Below are positions 8,394-16,248 of a stretch of DNA of 41,796 nt, one piece after another. The DNA lies in assembly GCA_047722305.1 (NCBI GenBank), contig JBDNYM010000015.1, forward strand, positions 1 through 41,796, written 5' to 3'. Origin of the DNA: JAKVJE01 sp047722305 (lineage in GTDB: Bacteria; Actinomycetota; Actinomycetes; Actinomycetales; Microbacteriaceae). Both the position numbers and the translations under genes were made by a program. How positions within the stretch are numbered: the stretch's first letter is position 1; each line of letters begins with the position of its first letter. The notes under the pieces were generated by a model. The model saw only the letters and a list, made by a program, of their open reading frames with translations. It did not search any database and was not told where the DNA came from.

Positions 8394-9818
8394 TCAGCAG
8401 CCGTAGTACAGCTGGTACTCGAAGGGGTGCGGGCGCTGGGCCAGCGGAGCCAGCTCCCCGTTGCGCTTCAGATCGAGCCAGGACGAGATGATCTCGCTGC
8501 TGAACACGTCGCCGGCGGTCAGGAAGTCGTGGTCGTCTTCGAGGGCGTCGAGCACCTTCTCGAGCGAGCCCGGCACCTGCGGGATGTTGGCCTGCTCCTC
8601 CGGCGGCAGCTCGTAGAGGTTCTTGTCGACGGGCTCGTGCGGCTCGATCTTGTTCTTGATGCCGTCGAGGCCGGCCATGAGCTGCGCGGAGAACGCGAAG
8701 TACGGGTTGCCGGAGGCATCGGGGGCGCGGAACTCGAGGCGCTTGGCTTTGGGGTTGCTGCCGGTGGTCGGGATGCGGACGGCCGCCGACCGGTTGCCGG
8801 ACGCGTAGACCAGGTTGACCGGGGCCTCGAAGCCGGGCACCAGGCGGTGGTACGAGTTCACTGTCGGGTTGGTGAACGCCAGCAGCGCCGGGGCGTGCTT
8901 CAGGATGCCGCCGATGTACCAGCGGGCCAGATCGGAGAGCCCGGCATAGCCGTTCTCGTCGTAGAACAGCGGCTGGCCGTTGTTCCACAGCGACTGGTGG
9001 GTGTGCATGCCCGATCCGTTGTCGCCGAACAGCGGCTTCGGCATGAACGTGGCGGTCTTGCCGTTGCGCAGCGCCGTGTTCTTGACGATGTACTTGAAGT
9101 TCAGCAGGTCGTCGGCGGCCTTGACCAGCGTGCTGAACGAGTAGTTGATCTCGCACTGGCCGGCGGTGCCGACCTCGTGGTGGCTGCGCTCGATGTCGAA
9201 GCCGATCTTGCCGAGCTCCAGGACGATCTGGTCGCGGATGTCGGCCAGATGGTCGGTGGGGGCGACGGGGAAGTAACCGCCCTTGTACGGGATCTTGTTG
9301 CCCAGGTTGCCGCCCAGCTCTTCGCGGCCGCTGTTCCAGGCGGCCTCTTCGGAGTCGACCTGGTAGTAGCTGGTGTTCTGCGAGACCTCGTAGCGGACGT
9401 CGTCGAAGATGAAGAACTCGGCTTCGGCGGCGAAGAACGCGGTGTCGGCGATGCCGGTGGAGGCGAGGTACTTCTCGGCCTTCTTGGCGGTCTGGCGGGG
9501 ATCCTTGGTGTAGATCGCGCCATTGCGCGGGTTGTAGATGTCGTGGAGGAAGACCAGGGTCTTCTCGGTGCGGAACGGGTCGACGAAACCGGTGGTGATG
9601 TCGGGGATCAGCTGCATGTCGGACTCGTCGATGCTGGCGAAGCCGCGAATCGAGCTGCCGTCGAACAGCTGCCCGTTCTCGAAGTACTCCTCATCGATGG
9701 ATTCCGCAGGCAGATTGAAGTGCTGCTGCACGCCGGGGAGGTCGGTGAAACGGATATCGACGAACTTGACATCTTCGTCCTTGATGAACTTCAGGACCTC
9801 GGATGGATCTTTAAACAT
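8394..9818 (-). CDS. glnA: Type I glutamine synthetase GlnA1
   Basis: This is the main dodecameric glutamine synthetase, making glutamine from glutamate, ammonia and ATP in the cytosol. The 474-residue product begins MFKDPSEVLKFIKDEDVKFV, and carries the FDGSS, AEAEFF, HHEVGTAGQCEINY and NGSGMHTHQS active-site segments. The adenylylation loop reads KNLYELPPEEQ with Tyr402, the expected target of GlnE, whose gene ends 121 bp away. A GGAG ribosome site lies 7 nt before the ATG. A four-half-site GlnR-type operator is upstream (9892-9929), predicting transcriptional control by nitrogen in addition to adenylylation. Confidence 0.97.
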   Translation of the reverse strand: MFKDPSEVLKFIKDEDVKFVDIRFTDLPGVQQHFNLPAESIDEEYFENGQLFDGSSIRGFASIDESDMQLIPDITTGFVDPFRTEKTLVFLHDIYNPRNGAIYTKDPRQTAKKAEKYLASTGIADTAFFAAEAEFFIFDDVRYEVSQNTSYYQVDSEEAAWNSGREELGGNLGNKIPYKGGYFPVAPTDHLADIRDQIVLELGKIGFDIERSHHEVGTAGQCEINYSFSTLVKAADDLLNFKYIVKNTALRNGKTATFMPKPLFGDNGSGMHTHQSLWNNGQPLFYDENGYAGLSDLARWYIGGILKHAPALLAFTNPTVNSYHRLVPGFEAPVNLVYASGNRSAAVRIPTTGSNPKAKRLEFRAPDASGNPYFAFSAQLMAGLDGIKNKIEPHEPVDKNLYELPPEEQANIPQVPGSLEKVLDALEDDHDFLTAGDVFSSEIISSWLDLKRNGELAPLAQRPHPFEYQLYYGC

Positions 9819-9875
9819 TGGCGCAACTCCAATTTGCCGTGTCGTACTGTGCGGTCGCCTATTGCGATCGGCGCC

Positions 9876-9881
9876 AGGCTA
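9876..9881 (-). promoter_or_regulatory. Candidate -10 of glnA1
   Basis: TAGCCT on the minus strand lies 10 nt downstream of the GlnR-type box and about 57 nt upstream of the glnA1 start. It is only a weak match, and the box itself would occupy the -35 region, as expected for an activator. Confidence 0.3.
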
Positions 9882-9891
9882 TCGAGGGAGG

Positions 9892-9929
9892 GTTAATCGC
9901 CCGTTGCCCTATTGTTTCCGGGATGTTAC
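9892..9929 (-). promoter_or_regulatory. GlnR-type operator upstream of glnA1
   Basis: On the minus strand four half-sites occur with exact 11-nt periodicity: GTAAC-n6-GAAAC-n6-GCAAC-n6-TTAAC. This reproduces the a-b-a-b layout of the actinobacterial GlnR consensus (gTnAC-n6-GaAAC repeated). It lies upstream of the main glutamine synthetase, the classic GlnR target. No glnR gene is in the window, so the regulator is inferred. Confidence 0.75.
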
Positions 9930-9969
9930 AGGCGGCCTGGTTCGGGGCCGGCAGCGCGGCGATGGCGGC

Positions 9970-10683
9970 TCAACGGCCGCGCGCCGCCCGGTGGTCCGGA
10001 CGCATCCGCAGCGGGTCGATGCCTTTCGGCATGGCCACCGGGTGGTCCAGGGTGCTGAGCCGCTTCTGCACCGCGTCGACCTCGGTGCGGGACAGCTTCC
10101 GTTTGTCGGTCTTGGTCCTCTTCACCGTCGACAGCAGGCGCGACAGCGGCACGGCCTTCTCGCCGGACTCGGCGCAGTGGACGACTCGAATCGCCACGTT
10201 CGGCACCGCGCGACGCACCTTGGCACGCTCCTCGTTGACCATCCGCTGCGCCTTCGCCGCATTGCCCTCGATGACCAGGACGACGCCCTTCGGGCCGACC
10301 GCCCGGTAGAGCGCGTCCGCGGACCGGACGTTCACGGCCACCGGCATCTGCGAACTCCTCCAGGAGCCGGTCATCGACCCCAGCACTGCGCCCACGGCCC
10401 CGGGCTGGCCCGCGATCCGACGAAAGGCGGCCCGCTCCGCCCGCCGGTTCATCACGTTCAGCGCGCCGAGCGCGCCGGCCAGCAGGCCGACCACGATCCA
10501 CAGGATGAACATGAACCACTGACCGCCCAGGAAGACACCGGCCACCGTCCCCAGCACGATGCCGAGCACGAGCAGGCCGATCATGATCCAGGTCAGGGCC
10601 GGGTCGTCCTTGCGCGTGATCTGGTAGACCTGCCACAGCTGCTTGAGCGTGCTGCGTTTCTTCGGGGTGTCGCGGGATGCCAT
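9970..10683 (-). CDS. DUF4191 family membrane protein
   Basis: The product is a 237-residue protein with a basic N-terminus (RDTPKKRSTLKQLWQVYQ), two adjacent hydrophobic helices at about residues 31-53 and 55-77, then a soluble domain rich in Arg/Lys. This matches the DUF4191 family found next to glnA and lipoate genes in actinobacteria. Its biochemical role is unknown. The soluble part contains VGPKGVVLVIEGN, which resembles the core of nuclease-like NERD or YrbA folds only loosely, so I do not assign activity. TATCGT lies 7 nt before the ATG, suggesting a leaderless mRNA. It points the same way as glnA1, 151 bp upstream of it. Confidence 0.85.
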   Translation of the reverse strand: MASRDTPKKRSTLKQLWQVYQITRKDDPALTWIMIGLLVLGIVLGTVAGVFLGGQWFMFILWIVVGLLAGALGALNVMNRRAERAAFRRIAGQPGAVGAVLGSMTGSWRSSQMPVAVNVRSADALYRAVGPKGVVLVIEGNAAKAQRMVNEERAKVRRAVPNVAIRVVHCAESGEKAVPLSRLLSTVKRTKTDKRKLSRTEVDAVQKRLSTLDHPVAMPKGIDPLRMRPDHRAARGR

Positions 10684-10690
10684 AGGCTCA

Positions 10691-10696
10691 ACGATA
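10691..10696 (-). promoter_or_regulatory. -10 element of the DUF4191 gene (leaderless type)
   Basis: TATCGT on the minus strand is followed by 7 nt and the ATG at 10683. Confidence 0.5.
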
Positions 10697-10796
10697 CGTC
10701 ACCGCCGAAGTCTTCCCCAGCCGGCCCGGGCCTCTCGTTGTCCACAATCCGGACCCTGCCGCTGCGCTCTGGTCCCGTTCTGAGCAGGATGCTCCC

Positions 10797-11663
10797 ATGC
10801 ATCCGACTCCGTTTGCCGACGCTGCCGGCTGGCCGCCGGCCTCTGCGGGGCCCTCACCGAGTGCGCCGCCGGGAATGCCGCGCTCCGGGGCACCGCTACC
10901 GCTCGTATCCCGGGCGCAGTGCCGGCGCTGGCGTCTCGACCCAGTCGATCTCGGCGACCGGTGCGCCGAATACGCGCGGCATCCTCACCTGCTGCCGATT
11001 GCGCGAATCGACGACGGCGGGGTGGCGGTCACGGAGGGGTTCACCACCACCTGGGAAGACCTCGGCCCGCAGCCGGCGGGCGCCGGGCTGGCCGCCGCGA
11101 TGCAGCTGTTGCTGGCACTGTCCTATCTGGCGGCCTGCGGGGCGCGCTTCCTGCGCCTCGACGCCGCCGACGCCGTGGTCGATGCCCGCGGCGCGGTTCG
11201 GCTGGCTACCAGTCGGGCGCTCGTCCCGCGGGAGCGCGCCACCCTGGATGCGGAGGATGTGGACGGCGTGTGGCGCCTGTGCGCGCCGCTTCTGGATCGC
11301 GCCGGTCGGCGCCTGCTGGCGACGCTGCTCGGCGAAGTGGCCGCCGGGGAGCCCCTGCGAGCCGTCTACCGGAGGATGGGGGAGGAGGCCGATTTCGCGG
11401 TGCTGGTTCCCGGCCGCAGCGGACCGGCGGTGCGGCCGCGGCGATCGCGTCTGCACCGCAGCCGGCCGGGGCCGCAGCTGGTGCAGGCGTTGCGCACGCG
11501 CCTCGGCCGGGTGGATGCGGCGCTCGGCCGCGCGCAGCACGCCCTGGAGGCACCGGCATCCGCCGGGCGCGAGCCCGGGAGGCGCCGCTGGGGTCCGATC
11601 GTGGCGGGCGTGGTGCTGGTCGCGGGCGTCGCGATCGCCGCCATCGTGCTGCCGGCGGGATGA
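10797..11663 (+). CDS. Hypothetical tail-anchored protein with kinase-like core
   Basis: The 288-residue product is not assigned to a family I can name. After a Pro/Ala-rich N-terminus (1-35) comes a domain with LLPIARIDDGGVAVTEGF and, near residues 117-140, FLRLDAADAVVDARGAVRLA. This recalls the HxDxxPxNVLVD-type catalytic loop and following strand of protein-kinase-like folds, but without the catalytic His/Asp/Asn set. If the resemblance is real, it is a degenerate pseudokinase. An Arg-rich linker leads to one C-terminal transmembrane helix (about 267-286) with almost nothing after it, so the domain would face the cytoplasm. The AGCAGGA site is 8 nt before the ATG. PAC2 follows in the same direction. 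Confidence 0.7.
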   Translation: MHPTPFADAAGWPPASAGPSPSAPPGMPRSGAPLPLVSRAQCRRWRLDPVDLGDRCAEYARHPHLLPIARIDDGGVAVTEGFTTTWEDLGPQPAGAGLAAAMQLLLALSYLAACGARFLRLDAADAVVDARGAVRLATSRALVPRERATLDAEDVDGVWRLCAPLLDRAGRRLLATLLGEVAAGEPLRAVYRRMGEEADFAVLVPGRSGPAVRPRRSRLHRSRPGPQLVQALRTRLGRVDAALGRAQHALEAPASAGREPGRRRWGPIVAGVVLVAGVAIAAIVLPAG

Positions 11664-11781
11664 GAGAGCAGGACGATGGCGGAGGCCGCTGTTGACACGC
11701 CGGCGTCGGTCGCGGGGGAGGTGCGCTCTCGGCGAACGTGCTGCGGGAACAGAATCGCCGGTGCCATCCTTATATGTACCA

Positions 11782-12696
11782 ATGGATGAACACACGTATG
11801 AATTCACGGCGTATGCGCGGCAGGCAGCGCATGGAGTGCCTCTCGTCGTCGCACTCAAAGGGTTCGCCGATGCCGGCAGCGTGGCCGAGCTGGTGATCGG
11901 CAACCTGCTCGACAACCTCGACTCAGAGGTCGTCGCCCGGTTCGACAACGACCTGCTGCTCGACTACCGGTCGCGGCGGCCGGCCGTGATGTTCGACGGC
12001 GACCACGTGGCCGCTTATGAGTTTCCTGAACTGGCGCTGCGTGAACTCCGCGATGGCACCGGCCAGCCGTTCTACCTGTTGAGCGGCTACGAGCCCGACT
12101 TCAAGTGGGAGTGGGTACTCGACGACATCATGAGCCTCGCCGAGCACTTCGAGATCAGCACGGTCACCTGGCTGAACTCCGTGCCCACCCCGGTGCCGCA
12201 CACTCGCCCCATCGTGTCCATCGTGTCGGGCAACGTCGCTCGCGACATCGACATGTTCAGCGTGTGGAAGCCCAAGACCACGCTGCCGGGCAGCCTGGTG
12301 CAGGTGCTCGAGAAGCAGCTGGTCGATGCCGGCTACGACGTCACCGGCTTCGTCATGCTGACGCCGCACTACCTGGCCAACTCCGACTACCCGCCTGCCG
12401 CCGTCGCGGCGATCGAGCGCATCACGCTCAGCACCGGGCTGGTGCTGCCCACCGACCAGTTGCGCGACGAGGGGCGCGAATACCAGGAGAAGATCGCCGA
12501 GCAGCTCGAAGCCAACACCGAGCTGCAGAACATGGTCTCCAACCTGGAGAGACGCCATGACCAGCACCTCCGCGACCTGCAAGAAGGCAATGGAACGGAT
12601 ATCGGCACGCAGGACCCCGACGGTGACGAGCTCGCCGCCGAGTTCGAGTCGTTCCTGGCGCACTACCGGCACGGCAAAGACACCGACCAGGGCTGA
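11782..12696 (+). CDS. PAC2 family protein
   Basis: The 304-residue product contains the PAC2 (proteasome assembly chaperone 2-like) domain: VPLVVALKGFADAGSVAELV near the N-terminus, the LLSGYEPDFKWEWVLDDI segment, and GFVMLTPHYLANSDYP in the middle. A charged, probably coiled-coil C-terminus (about 230-275) follows. Actinobacterial PAC2 proteins are conserved, but their link to the proteasome is unproven and no proteasome genes are in this window. The ATG at 11782 (MDEHTYEF) is preferred. A TTATAT hexamer lies 6 nt upstream and could be a leaderless-type -10. An in-frame GTG at 11761 is the alternative. Confidence 0.88.
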   Translation: MDEHTYEFTAYARQAAHGVPLVVALKGFADAGSVAELVIGNLLDNLDSEVVARFDNDLLLDYRSRRPAVMFDGDHVAAYEFPELALRELRDGTGQPFYLLSGYEPDFKWEWVLDDIMSLAEHFEISTVTWLNSVPTPVPHTRPIVSIVSGNVARDIDMFSVWKPKTTLPGSLVQVLEKQLVDAGYDVTGFVMLTPHYLANSDYPPAAVAAIERITLSTGLVLPTDQLRDEGREYQEKIAEQLEANTELQNMVSNLERRHDQHLRDLQEGNGTDIGTQDPDGDELAAEFESFLAHYRHGKDTDQG

Positions 12697-12809
12697 TCCC
12701 CGGGGGCCGGCGCTCCTCGGTTCGATACGCGGGGCTGGCGTCTCGCTGCCGTCCCGCCACGTGGCCGTCGAGACGAGTTTCACCCGCGGATGATGTCGGA
12801 CCCCGGTGC

Positions 12810-12815
12810 CAGAAT
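12810..12815 (+). promoter_or_regulatory. Candidate -10 of the Tag-like gene (leaderless type)
   Basis: CAGAAT is followed by 6 nt and the GTG start at 12822. It matches the -10 consensus at all but the first base. Confidence 0.4.
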
Positions 12816-12821
12816 GGACGC

Positions 12822-13523
12822 GTGAACGCTCAACCGGCACCGCAAGACTCCGCCGATTCGCAAGGCCCGGTCGACACGCCAAGTTCCTCTGACCCTGCCA
12901 ACTCCGATCCCGACGGCGCTGATCTCGACGGCTCCGACCTCGTCGTCGGCGAAGATGGGCTCGCCCGTCCTGTCTGGGCGAGTCGCGACCCGATGCTGCG
13001 CGAGTACTACGACACCGAGTGGGGCATGCCCCTGCATGACGAGCGCAGCGTGTTTGAGCGGTTGAGTCTCGAAGCATTCCAGTCCGGACTGTCGTGGACG
13101 ACGATCTTGCGGAAACGGCCGGCGTTCCGAGCGGCATTCGCCAATTTCGATCCGGATACCGTCGCGGCATTTGACGCGACCGATGCTGATCGCCTCATGC
13201 GCGACGCGGGCATCGTGCGCAACCGGGCAAAGATCCGTGCGACGATCGCGAATGCCCGGGCCACAGTTGCGCTGCGCTCGCAGGGCGGGCTCGCCGGGCT
13301 GATCTGGTCGTTCAAGCCTGAACAGACTCCCGAGCCCCGGACACTGGCCGATATCCCCACGGCATCGCCAGAATCGGCGGAACTCGCCAAGGCGCTGCGG
13401 AAGGCTGGCTTCCGGTTTGTCGGGCCGACAACGATGTTCGCGCTCATGGAGGCTCTCGGCATCGTCGACACGCACCTCGTCGGTTCGCATCGGCGCGGCT
13501 CTTCCGGCGTGTGGCAGGGGTGA
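12822..13523 (+). CDS. tag: DNA-3-methyladenine glycosylase I-like protein lacking the zinc motif
   Basis: The family excises 3-methyladenine from alkylated DNA to start base-excision repair. The 233-residue product has the core signatures DTEWGMPLHDERSVFERL, LEAFQSGLSWTTILRKRPAFR (keeping the catalytic-site Glu and Trp), GIVRNRAKI and GFRFVGPTTMFALMEALGIV. The zinc-snap ligands are mostly absent. The usual RCxW reads RPVW, YHD reads YYD, and the C-terminal Cys after the retained His is Ser (DTHLVGS). An acidic, disordered N-terminal extension of about 45 residues precedes the core. Codons look less GC-biased than in neighbouring genes, so lateral transfer is possible. Activity needs a test. 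Confidence 0.85.
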   Translation: MNAQPAPQDSADSQGPVDTPSSSDPANSDPDGADLDGSDLVVGEDGLARPVWASRDPMLREYYDTEWGMPLHDERSVFERLSLEAFQSGLSWTTILRKRPAFRAAFANFDPDTVAAFDATDADRLMRDAGIVRNRAKIRATIANARATVALRSQGGLAGLIWSFKPEQTPEPRTLADIPTASPESAELAKALRKAGFRFVGPTTMFALMEALGIVDTHLVGSHRRGSSGVWQG

Positions 13524-13560
13524 AACGAGGAGAGCGCCTGGCTCACCGGCATCGATGCGG

Positions 13561-13581
13561 ACTCTGGACTCTGAACTCTGA
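13561..13581. repeat. Three tandem heptamers
   Basis: The heptamer ACTCTGR (ACTCTGG, ACTCTGA, ACTCTGA) is repeated three times in the spacer between the convergent glycosylase and SDR genes. It is short and probably a slippage product. Confidence 0.6.
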
Positions 13582-13640
13582 AGACCGGACCGTGCCGACG
13601 GAGGTCAGCTCGTTGCGGCACCCCGGCTCGACGGGACCGC

Positions 13641-14513
13641 CTACCAGGGCACGCGGGTCAGCTGCGCGGCGATGCGCCACAGCCGCAGCGCCGTGATGAC
13701 CTCGTCCGGGATCGCCGGGGGGGCGACCACCCCAGACGCGCCCTGCAGCTGCCCGCGGCCACTCGGCCCCACCAGCTCGCCGCCGGCCAGGTCGTCCGAC
13801 GTGGCCGCGTAGACGATGGCGTCGGGGCCGTCGTAGCGGGGGAGCGCCCGGCCGAAGCGGTGCGCTCCGGCCGGCGGCATCCCGCGGCCGGGATGGGCCG
13901 CGATCGAACGCAGGCCGTGCGGGTATCCGGGCAGGGCGTCGTCCTTGCAGCGCCGGTCGAGCTCGCGGCTGAAGACCAGCTGAGCGAACTTGCTCATGGC
14001 GTAGGCCTTGCCGGGGCGGTACTTGTTGTCCCAGCGCAGGTCGTGGAAGCGGATCTTCGCGTTGCGGGCGCTCAGCGAGGTCACATTCACCACCCGGGAG
14101 GTGGGCATGGCGCCGGTCAGCAACAGCCCCGTGAGGGCGAAGTGGCCGAGGAAGTTCACGCCCAGGTTCCACTCGAACCCGTCTTCGGTGAGCAGCCGCT
14201 CCGGCACCAGCTTGGCGGCGGCGTCGTTGACCAGCACATCCCAGCCCTGATAGGTGGCGACCAGCTCAGCCGCGCACTCCTTGATCGAGCGCAGGGAGGC
14301 GAGGTCGAGGTGGACGGTCTCCACGGCGGCGGTCGGCGCGGCGTCGAGGATGCGCTCCTGCGCGACCCGGCCCCGCTCCGCGTTGCGGACGGCGAGCACG
14401 ACCCGGTACCCCTGCTCGGCGAGCTTCGTGGCCGTGTAGAGCCCGACCCCCGAATTCGCCCCGGTGACGATGGCCGTGCGCGGCTGATCGGAGGCGGGGG
14501 TCGGGGTGTTCAC
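13641..14513 (-). CDS. Short-chain dehydrogenase/reductase
   Basis: This is a probable NAD(P)-dependent oxidoreductase of 290 residues with a Rossmann fold. The cofactor loop TGANSGVG is at 17-24, HLDLASL binds the adenine, the usual NNAG is NDAA, a Ser lies in NVTSLSARN, and the catalytic YxxxK is YAMSK. The overall form resembles the retinol-dehydrogenase/protochlorophyllide-reductase-like SDRs. Substrate is unknown. I choose the GTG at 14513 because TACAGT lies exactly 7 nt before it; the longer frame from 14522 starts inside that spacer. The C-terminal region lacks the usual PGxxxT. It converges on the glycosylase gene. Confidence 0.85.
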   Translation of the reverse strand: MNTPTPASDQPRTAIVTGANSGVGLYTATKLAEQGYRVVLAVRNAERGRVAQERILDAAPTAAVETVHLDLASLRSIKECAAELVATYQGWDVLVNDAAAKLVPERLLTEDGFEWNLGVNFLGHFALTGLLLTGAMPTSRVVNVTSLSARNAKIRFHDLRWDNKYRPGKAYAMSKFAQLVFSRELDRRCKDDALPGYPHGLRSIAAHPGRGMPPAGAHRFGRALPRYDGPDAIVYAATSDDLAGGELVGPSGRGQLQGASGVVAPPAIPDEVITALRLWRIAAQLTRVPW

Positions 14514-14520
14514 GCCCTCC

Positions 14521-14526
14521 ACTGTA
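14521..14526 (-). promoter_or_regulatory. -10 element of the SDR gene (leaderless type)
   Basis: TACAGT on the minus strand is followed by 7 nt and a GTG at 14513. This decides the start of the SDR gene. Confidence 0.5.
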
Positions 14527-14569
14527 CCGAGCCGCCGTTGCCGAGAGCGGACGCCTCGGCGGCGGCCGC

Positions 14570-14707
14570 TTACGATTTGGTCACGATGCGGGGTATAAAC
14601 TCAATCTGGAATACTTCCCCGCCTCCCGCCGTTGGGGCATAGCGGATAGCGTGCGCACGTCCTTCTGCCCGTGCCGGTGCTCACTACAGGTCAGGGTGTG
14701 AGATACT
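14570..14707 (+). promoter_or_regulatory. Candidate sigA promoter region
   Basis: Two possible promoters lie in the 266-bp spacer before sigA. The first is TTACGA (14570-14575), an 18-nt gap and TATAAA (14594-14599). The second is an extended -10-like TGTGAGATACT ending at 14707, without a clear -35. I cannot tell which is used. Confidence 0.35.
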
Positions 14708-14779
14708 GGGGGTTTGGAGTGAATGCTCCGGCATTCTGCGCACCTCGTGACGGTGACGACGACAGTGGGAGATTTCCGA

Positions 14780-16243
14780 GTGGCAGCGAAGACGACGGTA
14801 TTGGACGAAACGACCGCGACGAAGGGAACTCGAGGGGATACAGATACCGTCCGGGCGCACTCGAAGCGCGCCGGCGCCGCGACCAAACGGCCCGCCAAGA
14901 AGGCGGCTGCCGGCGAGTCCACGGCGACGCACCAGCCGGCCGCGAAGCGCACGTCCACCCCGAAGCGCGCCCCGGCAGCGAAGTCCGCGTCCACCAAGCG
15001 CGCACCGGCGACGGCCACCGCGGCCAAGAGCCATGCGCCGAAGGCCAAGAGCACCGCCACCAAACGCGCGACCGCCGCCAAGGCGACCAAACCGGCGGCG
15101 AAGACGACGAGCAAGGCCACGAAGACCTCCAAGGCCAGCTCGGTCAAGACGGCGACCGCGAAGTCCACCGGCAAGTCCGCGGGAAAGTCCGCGAAGCGCA
15201 CCGCCACGGTGGACGTCGAGAAGCTCACCATCAAGCAGGCCGCCGAGGCGGCCCTGCAGCGCGACGACGGCCGCATGGTCATCACCGAAGAGGATGACGA
15301 GATGCCCGTCCAGAGCACCACGATCATCGGAGCCACCGCCGACCCGGTCAAGGACTACCTGAAGCAGATCGGCAAGGTGGCGCTGCTGAACGCCGAGCAG
15401 GAGGTCACGCTCGCCAAGCGCATCGAGGCCGGCCTGTTCGCCGAGCAGAAGCTCAAGGGCGACACCAGCGGCTACGACCGCGCCCAGCTGCGCGATCTGC
15501 GCTGGGTGATCCGCGACGGCCGCCGGGCCAAGAACCACCTGCTCGGAGCCAACCTCCGTCTGGTCGTCAGCCTGGCCAAGAGATATACCGGTCGCGGCAT
15601 GCAGTTCCTCGATCTGATCCAGGAGGGCAACCTCGGCCTGATCCGCGCGGTCGAGAAGTTCGACTTCGCCAAGGGGTTCAAGTTCTCCACCTACGCGACG
15701 TGGTGGATTCGCCAGGCCATCACGCGCGCCATGGCGGACCAGGCCCGCACTATCCGCATCCCGGTGCACATGGTCGAGGTCATCAACAAGCTCGCCCGCG
15801 TGCAGCGGCAGATGCTGCAAGACCTGGGCCGCGAGCCCACCGCCGAAGAGCTCGCCGCCGAACTCGACATGACCCCCGAGAAAGTGGTCGAGGTGCAGAA
15901 GTACGGCCGCGAGCCGATCTCGCTGCACACTCCGCTGGGGGAGGACGGCGACTCCGAGTTCGGCGACCTGATCGAGGACACCGACGCGGTCGTCCCGGCG
16001 GAGGCCGTGGGCTTCACCATGCTGCAGCGGCAGCTGGAGAGCCTGCTCGACTCGCTGAGCGAGCGCGAGGCCGGCGTGATCCGCATGCGGTTCGGCCTCG
16101 GTGACGGCATGCCGAAGACGCTCGACCAGATCGGCGACACGTTCGGCGTGACACGGGAGCGCATCCGCCAGATCGAGTCGAAGACCATGGCGAAGCTGCG
16201 CCATCCGTCGCGGAGCCAGTCGCTGCGCGACTACCTGGAGTAG
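14780..16243 (+). CDS. sigA: Primary RNA polymerase sigma factor (SigA/HrdB group)
   Basis: This housekeeping sigma factor directs RNA polymerase to most promoters. Of 487 residues, about 25-145 form a Lys/Ala/Thr-rich, histone-H1-like tail typical of actinobacterial primary sigma factors. Region 1.2 starts near 188 (DPVKDYLKQIG). Region 2 is near 260-330, with FLDLIQEGNLGLIRAVEKFD and FSTYATWWIRQAI. Region 3 follows, and region 4 ends in the helix-turn-helix TLDQIGDTFGVTRERIRQIE near 448-467. The GTG at 14780 has GGGAG 9 nt upstream; a longer frame reaches ATG at 14723 but lacks a ribosome site and family support. The parE GTG follows 5 bp after the stop. Confidence 0.96.
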   Translation: MAAKTTVLDETTATKGTRGDTDTVRAHSKRAGAATKRPAKKAAAGESTATHQPAAKRTSTPKRAPAAKSASTKRAPATATAAKSHAPKAKSTATKRATAAKATKPAAKTTSKATKTSKASSVKTATAKSTGKSAGKSAKRTATVDVEKLTIKQAAEAALQRDDGRMVITEEDDEMPVQSTTIIGATADPVKDYLKQIGKVALLNAEQEVTLAKRIEAGLFAEQKLKGDTSGYDRAQLRDLRWVIRDGRRAKNHLLGANLRLVVSLAKRYTGRGMQFLDLIQEGNLGLIRAVEKFDFAKGFKFSTYATWWIRQAITRAMADQARTIRIPVHMVEVINKLARVQRQMLQDLGREPTAEELAAELDMTPEKVVEVQKYGREPISLHTPLGEDGDSEFGDLIEDTDAVVPAEAVGFTMLQRQLESLLDSLSEREAGVIRMRFGLGDGMPKTLDQIGDTFGVTRERIRQIESKTMAKLRHPSRSQSLRDYLE

Positions 16244-16248
16244 TCGGC

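Noticed and set aside
11692..11697. TTGACA as -35 of the PAC2 gene
   Set aside because: No -10-like hexamer occurs 16-19 nt downstream, and the start codon is 85 nt further on.
13561..13581. Heptamer repeat as a phase-variable tract
   Set aside because: It lies after the stop codon of the Tag-like gene and outside the SDR gene, has only three copies, and would not shift any reading frame.
14684..16204. Open frame of 506 codons antisense to sigA
   Set aside because: It is the mirror of the sigma factor gene, made of Gly/Arg/Leu repeats opposite the Lys/Ala tail. No family resemblance.
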